NCBI GenBank assembly: GCA_949318235.1 | Contig: OX439136.1 | Coordinates: 11,000,313-11,064,312, forward strand | DNA: 64,000 nt | Reading direction: 5' to 3' | Source: Ecdyonurus torrentis | Lineage: Eukaryota > Arthropoda > Insecta > Ephemeroptera > Heptageniidae | Part shown: piece by piece, positions 36,921 to 49,182 of the stretch | How positions within the stretch are numbered: the first letter of the stretch is position 1 | Layout: each line of letters starts with the position of its first letter | Program-made: the position numbers and the translations under genes | The notes under the pieces: model-generated | What the model was told of the DNA's origin: nothing | The model's database searches: none | The model's input: the letters and a program-made list of their open reading frames with translations, nothing else

Positions 36921-37001
36921 TACTGTCTGTTTGGTATAAAGTGACACAAATATCGTTGAATATGCCATTACAAATTCCCACTTTTTACCTAACATACAGT
37001 A
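36921..37001. mobile_element. Miniature 81-bp inverted-repeat element, family L, copy 2
   Basis: Same length and nearly the same sequence as 23746-23826, with TACTGT and ACAGTA ends. Only about two differences were seen between the copies. Confidence 0.72.
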
Positions 37002-37204
37002 CATCCACTCATATTTATATTATTTTACTTACATTTTCACATGTTTTATACACATATACGATGTTGTTTATTTATATTATGCGGTCGCTGCAACTTTAAT
37101 ACATTTAATTAAAATTAACTTATATTATTTGTTATAACTTTATAATAAATGTTATACCGTAGTGCTACAGAGCCTTTACTACATTACTACAGTATTCTGA
37201 AGTA

Positions 37205-37345
37205 TTATACAAACAAATATTCCAAAATTCAAATATGCTTATTCATTTCTATCTCCTACAATCAAATACAAAACATTGTACGTACATCAGCAGGTTCTTG
37301 TTTAAACAAAACAATGAGAAATGATAGTCAGAATTACATACACTA
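37205..37345 (-). mobile_element. LINE 3'-end remnant, GAATTT-tail family
   Basis: Minus strand: GGAGATAGAAATGAATAAGC then ATATTTGAATTTTGG. Same end as at 13.8 and 61.3 kb. Short open frames here have no domain. Confidence 0.6.
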
Positions 37346-37473
37346 AAAAAATGCATAATAATGTGTGCTAGATAAGAAATATATCGTGCTTCCTAAATTT
37401 TATGCAAGTGTTATTTATTTAATTTTTTACATTGATATATTATATGAAACATGAAAATATATTTCTATATATA

Positions 37474-37476
<3 letters not shown>

Positions 37477-37556
<80 letters not shown>
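37477..37556. repeat. (TA)n microsatellite flanking a hAT-like element
   Basis: TA run ending directly at CAGGGGCGTATCC. Confidence 0.96.
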
Positions 37557-37991
37557 CAGGGGCGTATCCAGGGGGGGGGGGGTTGGGGGTCCGGATTTAC
37601 CCCCGTCAGGTTTGAGGCAAGCAAAAAAATCAAACAAACGAAAAGAACTCGAGGGATTTTTTGATGCATAAAAAACGCAAAAAAAAAAAAAAAAAAAAAA
37701 AAACCTGAAAAAACCTGAAAAAAACAAACAAAAATGGTGTTTAAAATCAGATCTTATAAAATAAAATTTGTTTCTATTGCCTATTTTAAGATATTTTAGT
37801 GCTTAAATCCCTTTTGATTTTCAGATTTAAAAAAATATTAGTGCACAATTCTTTTAAAAGAAACTCTCCTTTCTTTTTTCTACATTTTTTTTCTTCTGAT
37901 TTTTAAATTTTATTTTATGAGTTTCTATTGATGTAATTTTGAAAATAGATAAATTGCAGTTATCAGTATTGGCAGTTTTTTTTATTATTAC

Positions 37992-37998
<7 letters not shown>

Positions 37999-38050
<52 letters not shown>
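37999..38050. repeat. (TA)n microsatellite
   Basis: TA run followed by a T-run. Confidence 0.95.
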
Positions 38051-38059
<9 letters not shown>

Positions 38060-38443
38060 TTGCCTCTCCTGGAAAATTAAAAAAAATATATTTAAAATAC
38101 AAAATTAAATACTTCAAAATAGTCAAGAAAAAATAGCTCTTTTCGCAAATTAGATAATATATTATATATATTTTTATTTTATTATTATTATTTTTTGTTA
38201 TATATCTTAGGATAGAGTTCTTTAATGATAATATATTTTACTTTATTTTTCTATAATCTATTTGGCATAGATTAATGATTTTTATTAAAACATGAACCAA
38301 CCTGTGCATGTATTTTATTTTTTATTAAGATGTTATTGAATGTTGGCAATGGCAAGAGAACTTTTAGGAGAAAAAAAAATATTTTCTTATCTTGCTGCAA
38401 TAGAAGACTTGCAAAAAGAGAGTTTATTGACGAAAAACACAAA

Positions 38444-38780
38444 GTGAGAGCCAAACAATACAAAGTGTTAGCAGCAATGACTATGTCTTACTGCCTTTCA
38501 TTTAACATCATTTCTTATAAAGGAATGAAGCAGCTATAACTCATGTGAATTTTTTCCTGATTTTTCTCGAAACTGAAATTAAAAAAAAAAAAAAAAAAAA
38601 ACGCATGAACTTCAGGAAGCAGAAAAAAAAAATGCGAGCAAAATAAGCTAGAAGCTAGCTAATAAGCTAGCAAGCTAGAGTAAAAATTTGATTACCGAGA
38701 AAATTTTTAACTCGATCGTGATATCTGTTTTTTTCCTCTAAAAGAACACTTCTCTGCTAGCACTTGTGTTGGGGCTGAGT
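38444..38780. mobile_element. Inverted-repeat element, family K, copy 2 (nested)
   Basis: Left end GAGAGCCAAACAATACAAAG, right end mirroring CTCAGCCCCAACACAAGTGC. Interior shares AATGAAGCAGCTATAACTC with copy 1 at 36.2 kb. Lies inside the putative hAT-like element. Confidence 0.62.
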
Positions 38781-39091
38781 TTGTTTATATTCTCATTAAA
38801 ACCAACTCTTGCAGAGTCTTCTATTTAAAACCAAATAGTATTATTTTGGTTTCAAATTGGCTCAAAAAATTAAAATAAACAATTGAATTTGATATGAAAA
38901 TAATGCTTTCAAAACGCATTAAAATAGCGTATTTTGACATCAAAGAACCAAAATTTCTTGTGGGGGTACCCCCGCACCCCCGGCAGCGGGGTGTCCCCCC
39001 CTGCACCCCCCTCACATGGGTGCAGATGCTCCTCTATTTCAGGTGGACCCCCCCCCCCCCCCCCCCCCGTGGTCAAATCCTGGATACGCCC

Positions 39092-39206
<115 letters not shown>

Positions 39207-39867
39207 AAAGAAAGAAACAGCAAAACACAGCAACCTATTACGTACGTTATTATAATTATAAAAATTGTTCCTCTAGCTGTTATTGCGTAGTTACTATAAA
39301 AAAAAAATCAAGCAAAATAACAAAAATACAGAACACAAATTATATACAAAATATAATATGCACAATTTAAAAACGCAAAGCTTTAAAATTCACATTTTAT
39401 TATATTTATTTCTTGTTGAAAAGGTAAGGAAGTGGAAAAATACTTGTGTATATTAAGTTTTGATTTTTTTTTTTATTCTTTTTCCTCTTCTACTACTTCT
39501 TATAGAAAATCCAATAATAATAAAAAAAAAAAATTTAATATAAGTCAAATAATGTAATAAAAAAATATAAGAGATTTAGTCAACTACATGAATATAACTT
39601 AATGTGATAAAATTATGTAAATTTTTGAATATAATATTATCTTCTTTAAATAGCTTATAATTGGTTTTCTGATAAATACGAGAGAGAGAGAGAGAGAGAG
39701 CTAATAAGATATAATTTTCAAACTTTTACTTAAAGAAAAAAATATACTCCAATCGTTTTAAAACATACTTTATTTGTATGTAGTAAAAAATATGCTTTCG
39801 AAGTAATCTTGAATACTATCTGTTGAGAATATAAAATTGCAAATTTATGTAAAAATTAAAAATAATT
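39207..39867. other. AT-rich stretch with short (AG)n
   Basis: AG run at 39680-39700. No gene recognised. Confidence 0.55.
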
Positions 39868-40128
39868 GATTGACACGCCGGGCAAAATGCTGTATTTAAG
39901 TTAGGGTGGATATATAAATTTATTAATTTTTAAAGAGTTGGCATTTGAATTTCAAGCTTTAAAGAATGTTGTTGGGGTTAGATTAGGTGTAAAAATGGAT
40001 ATAATATGTGCCTTTTAAAATATACTACTGTATTTTATTTTTGAATAAATTTAAGATGAATATTACACCAATACATTTATATTAAACTTAATTTGTTGCT
40101 AAAGAAAACAGAAATCAATGCTCTATAC

Positions 40129-40169
<41 letters not shown>

Positions 40170-40389
40170 TCAAATGTTTAAAATTCTCTACTTAAAAGAA
40201 ATTTGAAATGAATCTTATAATAATGATGTTCGTAAACCCAGTTCTATCTGATCCAAACCACAACAAAAAATGACAATCACTCAATGGTTTTTAAATGGAA
40301 GTGCGCATTTTTTTGGAGCAAGGGAACAGGGTTTACGGACATCATTACACAAACTTACACAAAAGTGCAGAATTTTAAACATTTGAATA

Positions 40390-40433
<44 letters not shown>

Positions 40434-40680
40434 TTAGTATAGAGCATTGATTTGTTTTCTTTAGCAAAAATATTATGTTTAATATTCATTTTAAATTTAT
40501 TCAAAAATAAAATACAGTGTTATATTTTAAAAGGCAAATATTTTATCCATGTTACATTACCAATTGTGTATATTATTTATTAGGTTTATTACGTTCGTTT
40601 GACTGCTTCAAAAAATGCAATATTTTTAAAATATGTTGATTAAATTTCTACTTTACCCGAAGTGCCACCTAAATATCTTA
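39868..40680. mobile_element. Fold-back element with a microsatellite in each arm
   Basis: Two diverged arms centred near 40280. Left-arm blocks GTATTTTATTTTTGAATAAA and GAAATCAATGCTCTATACTA have mirrors in the right arm. Between matching blocks the left arm carries (AG)n (40132-40165) and the right arm (TC)n (40393-40426) at mirrored positions. The centre holds a smaller inversion, GATGTTCGTAAACCC and GGGTTTACGGACATC. Non-coding. Outer ends are approximate. Confidence 0.7.
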
Positions 40681-40974
40681 TTATAAAAAAAATAGAATGA
40701 AAAACAATACAGTATATCCAAACCCACCTCTGCTCTCTTTTATTTGAGCACTCCGTTCCCCTCATACTTAATTGTTATTCATATTATGTTAACTGTGTGT
40801 GTGTGATATGTGTAATATTGTCACTGATATATCACTCTAAAGTAAAATTTACTCTCGTATTTTTGTTTAATGAAAGATTTAGGTTACATTTCAGTACTTG
40901 AAATTTCTCTATTAAAAAAAAAAATAAAAATTTGTTCATTATGTTAGAAGATATAATAAATAATGTAAAGAGCT

Positions 40975-41363
40975 TTAATAATAATAATAATAATAATATA
41001 GATTTATTGAGCATGAAGGATATACAGACAAAACAGTCATAGTCACAAACATTGATGCATTTGCTCAAAAGGATAATTAAAAAGGCATAGCCCATCGAGT
41101 TAATTATCCATAGGTTAACATAACAAAACAATACTTGATTAAATATGCTTTAAAATCACAGACGCAGACATTTCTTTAACATTACAGTTTAACTTATTAT
41201 AGAGACCAACGCTTCTAGGAAAGAAGGAATCATTATAATAGTTTGCGTTGATCCTAGGCACTGTATACTCAGTAGTTTCACTATTTCGCAGCCTAGTAGA
41301 TTTAGATCTAATAGCTACTCTGTTTGACGAAAATACAGGCAAATCGACAATACTAAGTATACA
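40975..41363 (-). pseudogene. 5'-truncated LINE reverse-transcriptase C-terminus with (ATT)n tail
   Basis: The minus-strand frame 41342-41139 reads PRINANYYNDSFFPRSVGLY then NKLN, a landmark of the C-terminal end of CR1/Jockey-group LINE polymerases. The frame stays open upstream (SIVDLP) to the edge of the next MITE. The 3' UTR ends in CTCAATAAATC and an ATT-repeat tail (about 40976-40997 on the plus strand). Truncated or interrupted by the family A MITE at 41364. Confidence 0.75.
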
Positions 41364-41525
41364 TTAAAGGAATAAATTAGAAGAAAACATAAGCATTTAT
41401 ATCACAAAACACTTGATGTGACTTACAGTGTAGCAGTGATCAGCAAATTTCGATTTATGCAACCCGCACAACATTTTTTACTAATTTTTACATGTTTCTG
41501 TCGTCAGAAACATGAATTGTTATGA
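41364..41525 (+). mobile_element. TTAA-flanked MITE, family A, copy 7, partial
   Basis: Starts TTAAAGGAATAAATTAGAAG and runs to about the central CRE-like site (mutated to TGTCGTCA near 41507). Then replaced by unrelated sequence containing GGGTGGGGGATCGAACC. The right half is missing. Confidence 0.75.
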
Positions 41526-41635
41526 ATCGGGTGGGGGATCGAACCAGTTTAAATTTAGAGCTCTATTAATAATATATTGACCATAAAATTACTAAACTCT
41601 ACTGTTTTCCAGCTTCCAGCTGATTGGTTATAAAC

Positions 41636-41980
41636 TTAAGGGAATAGACCAGAGAAAAACATAAGCATTTATATCATAAAAAAAACTTGATGTGACTTAC
41701 ATAAATAACTAATTAGTTTGTCTCAAAACCCAACTGTAGCTCCGTAGCAGTGTTCAGAAATTTCGATTTATGCAACCCGCATAACATTTTCATACTAATT
41801 TTTGTATGTTTCTGACGTCAGAAACATGAACAGTCACGCAAATTGCATAATTTACAGTATTTTTACGCTCTCTCGTGGGGCTACATTGACATTCTTAAAA
41901 ATTGTCATAGGTTTTGGAGATCCCATTTTGTGTTTATTCATTAAAAATCACATGTTGTTTTATGTGGTCTATAGCTTTAA
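41636..41980 (+). mobile_element. TTAA-flanked MITE, family A, copy 8
   Basis: Starts TTAAGGGAATAGACC and ends GTGGTCTATAGCTTTAA. TGACGTCA at 41813-41820. About 110 bp after the partial copy, in the same orientation. Confidence 0.86.
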
Positions 41981-42586
41981 CCTCCAACAGGAACAAAAAT
42001 AGATACAGAATAATTATGCTAGCTTATATTCAGCAACATTTACTTAGTACAACGTAACTTTTGCTATATTTCAGAATAAAATATATTTATATTAATTTAG
42101 TAGCATATATTGTACAGGATAATTTTTAATGCTGTTCCAATTTAGTAAAACGACATAAATGCAGTTATTTGTTAAAAAAAAATCCATTCAAAGTATTAAT
42201 TATTATCTTTAATCTTGTTATTTTTCTTTAAAAAAATATATAAATGATACTATAAGTGGCTGAATGATTGCTATTTTTCACATTGAAAAATTGCAATTTC
42301 TAATATAAATAATATGTATATAAGTTCGAGATGAAGTAAAGTCTAAATTATATTTATATTTTATTCTGTATAGTGTTTCATTGATCTCTAAATATGATTA
42401 AAAGTTTGTGAAAAATGTCTGTACCTTCTATTCTATTCAGTGAATATCTGTCAAGTTGATTAATATTTTGAATAGTATTTTATGATAACTTATAATTATA
42501 TGTACTGTATAAAACTGAAATTATGGAATACTCTGACAGGTAATAATTGTTAAATTAAAAGTCAGAGGACCATGTAAGTGAGTATG
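41981..42586. other. AT-rich stretch without recognised gene
   Basis: Nothing recognised. Confidence 0.55.
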
Positions 42587-42709
42587 TAGAGCTCTGGCCA
42601 AAAGTTTAAGAACGGGGCAGCGGCAACCGCAGCGTTTTCCCATAAAGATAACATAGGGTGCTTACGGGTTGCCTATACAAAATGTTCTATCAAACTTTTG
42701 GCCAGAGAT
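42587..42709. mobile_element. Short TA-flanked MITE, family M, copy 2
   Basis: Left end TAGAGCTCTGGCCAAAAGTT, right end AACTTTTGGCCAGAGA. Shares GGGTTGCCTAT with copy 1 at 18.46 kb. Confidence 0.78.
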
Positions 42710-42846
42710 TTTTTGGCCTCTTAATAAAAATAAATTATTATTATTTCGTATTTTATTACCGTGTAAATTTAAAACTCATATATAACTCGTATTATAAAGT
42801 TTCCATGAACGCAAGTACTTTAAAAAATTCATAACATTTGAATAAA

Positions 42847-42906
42847 ATTTTCAATGATATACACCAAACATACAGGACTCCAAGAAAATAGATCTGGAAT
42901 TTTTTT
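42847..42906 (+). repeat. 60-bp direct repeat, unit 1
   Basis: Begins ATTTTCAATGATATACACCA. Repeated with one noticed mismatch at 43554-43613, about 707 bp away. Flanks do not match. Confidence 0.85.
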
Positions 42907-43553
42907 TTATCAATTATTTTTATTTAAACTTGAAATATAAAATAATTTTCATGACTATATAGTAGTAATGTAATTATTTAATGCATTTTTTGTGTATAAA
43001 ATATTATGAACCAACCGATAAGGCTATGCCTTGGTTGGATTTTGTAAAAATTGTGTGTTTAAAATAATAAAAAAATATATATATTATATATATATATATT
43101 TTTTCTTCGTTCTATATACTTCTAAAAATTTCAAACTAGTATCTAGTTTAATATAAATAAATACAAAATGTAAAATAATTCCAAAACAAATAAAAATGAC
43201 TTTGTTTTTCATTTCAAGAGTGCTACAGAAAATATCATTTATAATGTATAATAGAATCTCTTCATTTATATATTTCTATTATTTATATATCAATAAAAAA
43301 ACATCCACTTTATAACATTATTTTATCTTGAAAGAGCAGGCTCAATAAAGTAAAGAATTTCAATTTGTTTTTATTAAAATAAACAACAATCTTTCTAGCT
43401 CTTCCATGGAAAAAAATATTGACAAAACAAACTATGGTGACCTTTTCAATAAAGTTGAATAAAAAATATCTATATTTTTATATTAAAAAATTGCAAATTA
43501 AAGTTAAGATGAATTTTGCCTTTAGTTATACAGTTTTTATTAAAGTTATATTT
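42907..43553. other. AT-rich spacer between direct repeats
   Basis: No coding or structural element recognised. Short TA run near 43074-43100. Confidence 0.55.
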
Positions 43554-43613
43554 ATTTTCAATGATATACACCAAACATACAGGACTCCAAGAAAATAAAT
43601 CTGGAATTTTTTA
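43554..43613 (+). repeat. 60-bp direct repeat, unit 2
   Basis: Second unit of the repeat that starts at 42847. GATCTGG in unit 1 reads AATCTGG here. Confidence 0.85.
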
Positions 43614-43989
43614 GAAATAAATATAGCATAAATAGTATGAACGATTTTTGTCAGTTATCTTGTTTGAATACACAAAAAGTAATGCTTATTATGCAACATG
43701 TTTATATCCGTGTTATAATATATTTATTACTTTTTAATATGATTTATGATTCACATTATAATAGCTTTGTAACATTGTACTGTTTAACATGCAATATTTT
43801 AATTATGTTATCGTGTAATGTACTTTTTATATACACTTAATGCATCTGATGAACTGCATAGTATTGCGTTCATAAAAACTATCATTAAAAGAAGACGCTT
43901 AATTTGCAATGTTATTCTTATGGGGAAGAAAAAAAAAATAAAAAAAAAACGCAGTAAATTTGTATAAAATAAATTTCATTGTACAATCT

Positions 43990-43991
<2 letters not shown>

Positions 43992-44033
<42 letters not shown>
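43992..44033. repeat. (TC)n microsatellite
   Basis: Pure TC run. Confidence 0.96.
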
Positions 44034-44037
<4 letters not shown>

Positions 44038-44733
44038 ATGGAATAACAGTCACATTTTATTTGTTTGGTGATATATCTTATAGAATTAGATAAATGTTTT
44101 TCATATAGTAATTTGAGTTCCGCTACCTTTCAAACATTTTCAATTAAAAATATACTTTCAATTTTAATTCCACAATTATATATTAATAATTTTTATTTGA
44201 AATTTGACCCTATCTGGGATATATATATACACAGAAAATAGAGACTGAGTAGCTAAATTATGCTGTATAAGAAAAATAATATTATCCATTCACCATAATT
44301 TGCGTCCTAATAAAATTATTAGCTATTTTACAGCTTATCGGTTGTGGAAGTAGAGATTTGCGGGTTTGCAACTTGTTCACAATTGTTTTTATATAAGTTT
44401 TCTTTCGGACAAAGAAGTTTCACGTGACTCTCACTATAGTCTCACTTGTTAATTAGAATTATCAGCAGCTAATAAGCAACTCAGAATCCGGGAGGCGAGA
44501 GGATTCTCAAAGTTTTAAACTTTTTTTTAAGTTCAGAGTTAAGTTATTAAATTTTAGAATCTCTTTAGAATAGAGGTTTTCTGTGGTTTCCTTTCAGGTA
44601 AATACCGGGGCAGTTCCTTTATTTTAGGTCACATATTAGCCTCTTCCCTCTCAATTCTTATTCCCCATATTTACCCCTTTCCTGCATATCCCTTCATGCT
44701 CCTGATAGTCTGTGTTTGGGGCAACTATAGTAG
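44034..44733. other. AT-rich stretch without recognised gene
   Basis: Small perfect hairpin AGAATCC...GGATTCT at about 44482-44506. No gene recognised. Confidence 0.5.
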
Positions 44734-44884
44734 CAGGGGCGTATTCAAGGGGGGTTTCGGGGTCCGTACCCCCCACCTCCCCGTCAGATCTGAAAAAACA
44801 TCTGAAAAGGGGATGGTTCACTCCCTTTAAAATGCTCAATATAGGTTGGAACCTTCCCGTTGCAAAATCCTGGATACGCCCCTG
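44734..44884. mobile_element. Short hAT-like MITE, CAGGGGCG ends
   Basis: Left end CAGGGGCGTATTCAAGGG, right end CCTGGATACGCCCCTG. Flanks TATAGTAG and GCTAGTAG agree at 6 of 8 positions, fitting an aged 8-bp hAT duplication. Shares G-rich subterminal sequence with the element at 37557-39094. Confidence 0.78.
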
Positions 44885-45713
44885 GCTAGTAGAGCAATAA
44901 TTAGAAAGCTCCAATGTATGATCACACCTATTTTATCATATTTGTTATTATACAGCGTTATATGTCCAATAACAAAGAATTGTTTTAAACAAGTATATAA
45001 TATACTGTAGTGTATTCTCATTTTTCTTACAAATATTGCAAACTTTGTAAAATTCCATTTATCCAAGTACGTAGCTGACATAGCAAGCTTTGAATAACAC
45101 AAAATATAATGGCATTATTATAATGATATCTATTTACAAAAGAAAAAAACATGACATGGATTAAAAAAAAAAATGTTATAAGACCTTTTGACTTTTACTT
45201 TAATTTAAATCATCATATAACAGCACAACTATTTACAAAGAAAAAAATTGTATACAACCACGTTCTTTCTCTCTTATTCGATATACTCGTTTTTTTCCAG
45301 TTTATATAATTGTATTCTTTGAATGGATTGTAAAATCGATATCTTTTGATGTTTTATGTGATACTATATTAATATCATATAACTTTTTGATCTCTACATT
45401 ATAAAAACCATTTTTTTTAAGACTAAAACATTTGTCATTTCATATAGGTTGTCTGGTTACTTTGTTGCTTATTGTATCGGATATCTTTTTATTGACGTCA
45501 TCAAAAATTGGAAATATGATTCTATATTTTTATTATTATTGTTTTGTTTGCAATGAATAACTTTGATTTTTTTTTTTTTTTTGTTTTTTTTTGTTTCATG
45601 TTAGATATCGCTTTCTCTGTTATTTGTAAAAATGAAATGTCAATTTTGTAAAGAATTTTGTGAGATGTTATGTGATAAGGTAAAAAGGTGATTTCACTAA
45701 AGGAAAGTATACT
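44885..45713. other. AT-rich stretch without recognised gene
   Basis: Lone TGACGTCA at 45493-45500. Nothing else recognised. Confidence 0.55.
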
Positions 45714-46072
45714 TTAAAGGAATAGAACAGAAGAAAACATAAGCATTATCAGTTATCACATCACAAAACACTGGATGGGACTTACATAAATAATTTTAGT
45801 TTGTCTGAAAACCCAACTGTAGCTCCGTAGCAGAATGATCAGAAAATTCCAATTTATGCAACCCGCACCACATTTTTTTACTAATTGATTTTTGCATGTT
45901 TCTGACGTTAGAAACATGGAGAATCACGCAAATTGCATACTTTACAGTATTTTCACGCTCTCTCGTGGGTCTACATTAATATTCTGGTAAAATATGTCTT
46001 TAGTTTTGAAGATCCCATTTCGTGTTCATTTCTTTAAAAAGCACACGTCATTTATGTGGTCTATGGCTTTAA
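45714..46072 (+). mobile_element. TTAA-flanked MITE, family A, copy 9
   Basis: Starts TTAAAGGAATAGAACAG and ends GTGGTCTATGGCTTTAA. The central site is TGACGTTA, one change from the palindrome in sister copies. Confidence 0.85.
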
Positions 46073-46210
46073 GGATAAACAATTTCATCAAGTTTGAGAA
46101 TATTAGAAATTCTCTAATTTTCTCTAAGGATATTTATTTATGAAGTTTTACTTGAAGTAATCGATGAGAAAAATAATTCTTATAAAGATCCTGTCCCTGT
46201 ACTCAAATCA

Positions 46211-46615
46211 TAATAAGCGTAGAACACCCGTGTACGTACGGTCCGTGTATGCTTTTCCATTAATTGTTAAGTCCTTACCTGTTGATAAAACAATGTCTTG
46301 ACTGGGACTGGGATGAGTGTAGCACAATATAGAAAAAAAAAAAAAAAGTCTAATATCCTAACACGTAAATATCAACGTTGATTTTTAATTTATTTTTCAT
46401 TTACAAAATGACAGCTGTGGGTTTGTGACGTCACAGCTCCCTAGTCCACACGTGCGGAAAAAGGCAAGCTATGACGTCATTAACCCGCAGCTGCCATTTT
46501 GTGAATGGCATACATAAATTATTAGAAATCAATGACTCCGGTCAAATCAACGTTGATTTTTAGGTATGTTAGGATATTAGACAAGTTTTTTGTTCTGGGT
46601 GTTCTACGCCTTTAA
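46211..46615. mobile_element. TTAA-type MITE, family S, copy 1, split by a SINE
   Basis: Right end GGTGTTCTACGCCTTTAA has a clean TTAA. Left end AAGCGTAGAACACCC is its mirror with a decayed TTAA. Inner arms AATCAACGTTGATTT occur on both sides. Two perfect TGACGTCA sites lie at 46426-46433 and 46472-46479. A SINE tail interrupts the left arm at about 46235-46346. Confidence 0.75.
46235..46346 (+). mobile_element. 5'-truncated SINE copy nested in a MITE
   Basis: Plus-strand match to the SINE tail: GCTTTTCCATTAATTGTTAA, CTTGACTGGGACTGGGATG, GTAGCACAATAT, then a poly(A) run ending at 46346. Confidence 0.75.
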
Positions 46616-47101
46616 ATATTAAAAAAACATAAAATTCATGAGTTCATCATAAAAGTCTATATCATCATAGTCTAATATCCCCGATCAAAATATTTCCAGT
46701 CTCGGTGGAATAGTTTTCTTAAAAAATAATTATTTATTTACGCCTTTTATTAGCGAAAAAAAAAACTACAGTCCTCTCAATTTAACCCAACTGTTTATCA
46801 GTACAGTTATAGTTTTAAATTTATTACAAATAATTATATTCATAATTTAATACAAGTTTAAGTGATTTTAATTTTAAATAAAGTTGCATAGCTAATTATA
46901 CATTAGAATTTTATTGATATGTATTTCAACATACAATTGTATTTAATATTTTTTTTTTAAATGTATGTAACCTGATAATACGTTTATTACTAAATACTAA
47001 TAATAAAAAACTTAATTTGTTATTATAATTTGATTGTTTTTATTATATTTGAACTTTTTGATAGTATACAAATATACATATTAACAAGATAATTTTTAAA
47101 T
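46616..47101. other. AT-rich stretch with a LINE-UTR scrap
   Basis: About 46765-46812 on the minus strand matches the LINE 3'-UTR block at 6620-6660 (AACAGTTGGGTTAAATTGAG). The rest is anonymous. Confidence 0.5.
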
Positions 47102-47240
47102 AATAATAATAGATCTTTATTTAAGGCGCATAAAGGGTTTTTTCAACCCTATTACATGAACCTTGGCTAAAACAAATGTCAATATAATTATACATAAAAA
47201 ACATAATTTAATATACAACAATCAATCAATTTTCAACTAT
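47102..47240 (-). mobile_element. LINE 3'-end remnant with (ATT)n tail
   Basis: Minus strand: CTTTATGCGCCTTAAATAAA then GATCTATTATTATTATT. The hairpin AGGGTTGAAAAAACCCT lies just upstream. No coding part recognised. Confidence 0.55.
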
Positions 47241-48005
47241 TAGGTGGACGCATACACATCCTAATGACTTGTGCTAGCTCAATCACAATTTTATTTAAAC
47301 AAATTAAACACAGTGTAAATATAACGAAAATAACGAAATATATTAATTACTGAGAAATATTAATAATAATTTATTTAATTTAACATTTTTTTATATATCA
47401 AAAATTTTACATAGATTTTTTATCATAATGATTATATTAAAAATGAATATGTAAATACTAAAAAATGTAACACAATTAAAATGGAAGAAGCATCACAAAA
47501 TTTATTAATTCAGATATAATTTAATGAATTTTCTGTGGAAAAAAAAAAATACAAATTTATACTTGACGTCTCATTTCCATAAATTTATATTCAATATTTT
47601 GTAATTTATAAATTTCGATATTCAATATAATAAACTTAAATAAAAGAATGTAACGTAAAGTTATTTCTTTTGTTTTTATCAAGCAGAAAAGTAAAATACA
47701 TAGAAGAAGCTTCTATTTAACTAACTTAATTAAAAGTTTCTTAAGATATTAATTTATTTTTTATAAAAAATAAAATCTTTTCTCTCTCCTTTAAAGAAAA
47801 AAAAATGCTGAAATTTCTTCCAAAGTCTATTGTTTACTTACTTTAATTAATATATTACTTGTTTCATGTAACATGCAGTTTAAATTGTAATTTTAAATAA
47901 ATTAATTTAATACAATTAGTAATGTGACAAACAAATTTAACTAAGAAATTTTAATTATAAAACACATGAAATGTTACAACATGTATTCCTAATTTGTATT
48001 TCTCT
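47241..48005. other. AT-rich stretch without recognised gene
   Basis: Nothing recognised. Confidence 0.55.
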
Positions 48006-48351
48006 TTAAAGGCATAGAAAACATAAAAAAACATATTCTTTTATTTATGAAACACAAAATGGGATCTATAAAACTAATACTAATTTTTACCAAAATGTAA
48101 ATGATACCCCAAAAGAGAGCGTGAAAAAACTGTAAAGAATGCAATTTGCGTGAATATTTCTGTTTATGACGTCAGAAACAGGCAAAAACTAGTATGAAAA
48201 TGTTGTGCGGGTTGCATAAATTGAAATTTTCTAATCACTGCTACGGCGCTACAGTTGGGTTTTGAGACAAACTAAAGTTATTTAATATGTAAGTCTCATC
48301 AAGTGTTTTGTGATGTAAATGCTAATGTTTTCATGTTGTCTATGCCTTTAA
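48006..48351 (-). mobile_element. TTAA-flanked MITE, family A (subtype B), copy 10
   Basis: Starts TTAAAGGCATAGAAAACAT and ends GTTGTCTATGCCTTTAA. TGACGTCA at 48167-48174. Closest to the copy at 6702-7035. Confidence 0.87.
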
Positions 48352-48654
48352 TATAACTGTACAAGCTAAAATACCAAGTTGATCTTACGATTAAATAATA
48401 GCTCTGTGTGTGTGTGTGAATGTGTATTGTTCAAGGATATCAAATTTGCAGATACAAGCACTATAAAATGTAGTTTAATGTATTATTTAGAAATGTTTCG
48501 CTAGCTTTAACACGCTTGAAAGAAACCACAACTTCGAAAGTTTATTTCTCTCGTCATTTTGTGATGTTTCACGAACAACTATATTCAATGCTATGTAATG
48601 TCTGGGGATCACTGATAATTTTGCTTATATTGCATCATCAGTTAAATTGATTTA
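48352..48654. other. AT-rich stretch without recognised gene
   Basis: Short (GT)n near 48407-48418. Nothing else recognised. Confidence 0.5.
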
Positions 48655-48957
48655 TATAGGGTATACCGTATAGCATCATATTTAATACACTTGGAGGCCA
48701 TACTGGAGTAGTAAATAGAATTGCTCAACATAGAACAAACGTAGTTTTTGGTAATTTTCTTTAAAAAATCAATTAAATTTTTTTGTTATTGTTATTTTTC
48801 TCACATACTTGAGATACTAATTCAACCTATTAACAATATCAATGCTCTCAAAAATATTAAATAGTGTTTTTAAACTGGCAAAATGAGTTATTTTTCTATG
48901 CCACCCACGTAATTGAGTATTCCAACATGACTTTAACATGAATGCATACACCCTATA
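48655..48957 (+). mobile_element. TA-flanked MITE, family G, copy 3
   Basis: Ends TATAGGGTATACCGTATAGC and ATGCATACACCCTATA. Same interior blocks as the other G copies. Confidence 0.82.
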
Positions 48958-49182
48958 CAATTTTTTATTTCACTAAACTTAGCCATGCTAATAAACTGTT
49001 GCATCAAATAGGAATTACCAATTATGACAAATTCTTTTTTTTTTTTTTTTTTTTTTTTATTAGTTTAAAATACGTAAGAAAATCTAATATCCTTCAATTT
49101 AAAATTTTCATGCTTGAACGTAACTTCTATCTTGTTGAGAAAATTTGACATGTTGTGAAGAATATATAATATCATCTGCAAG

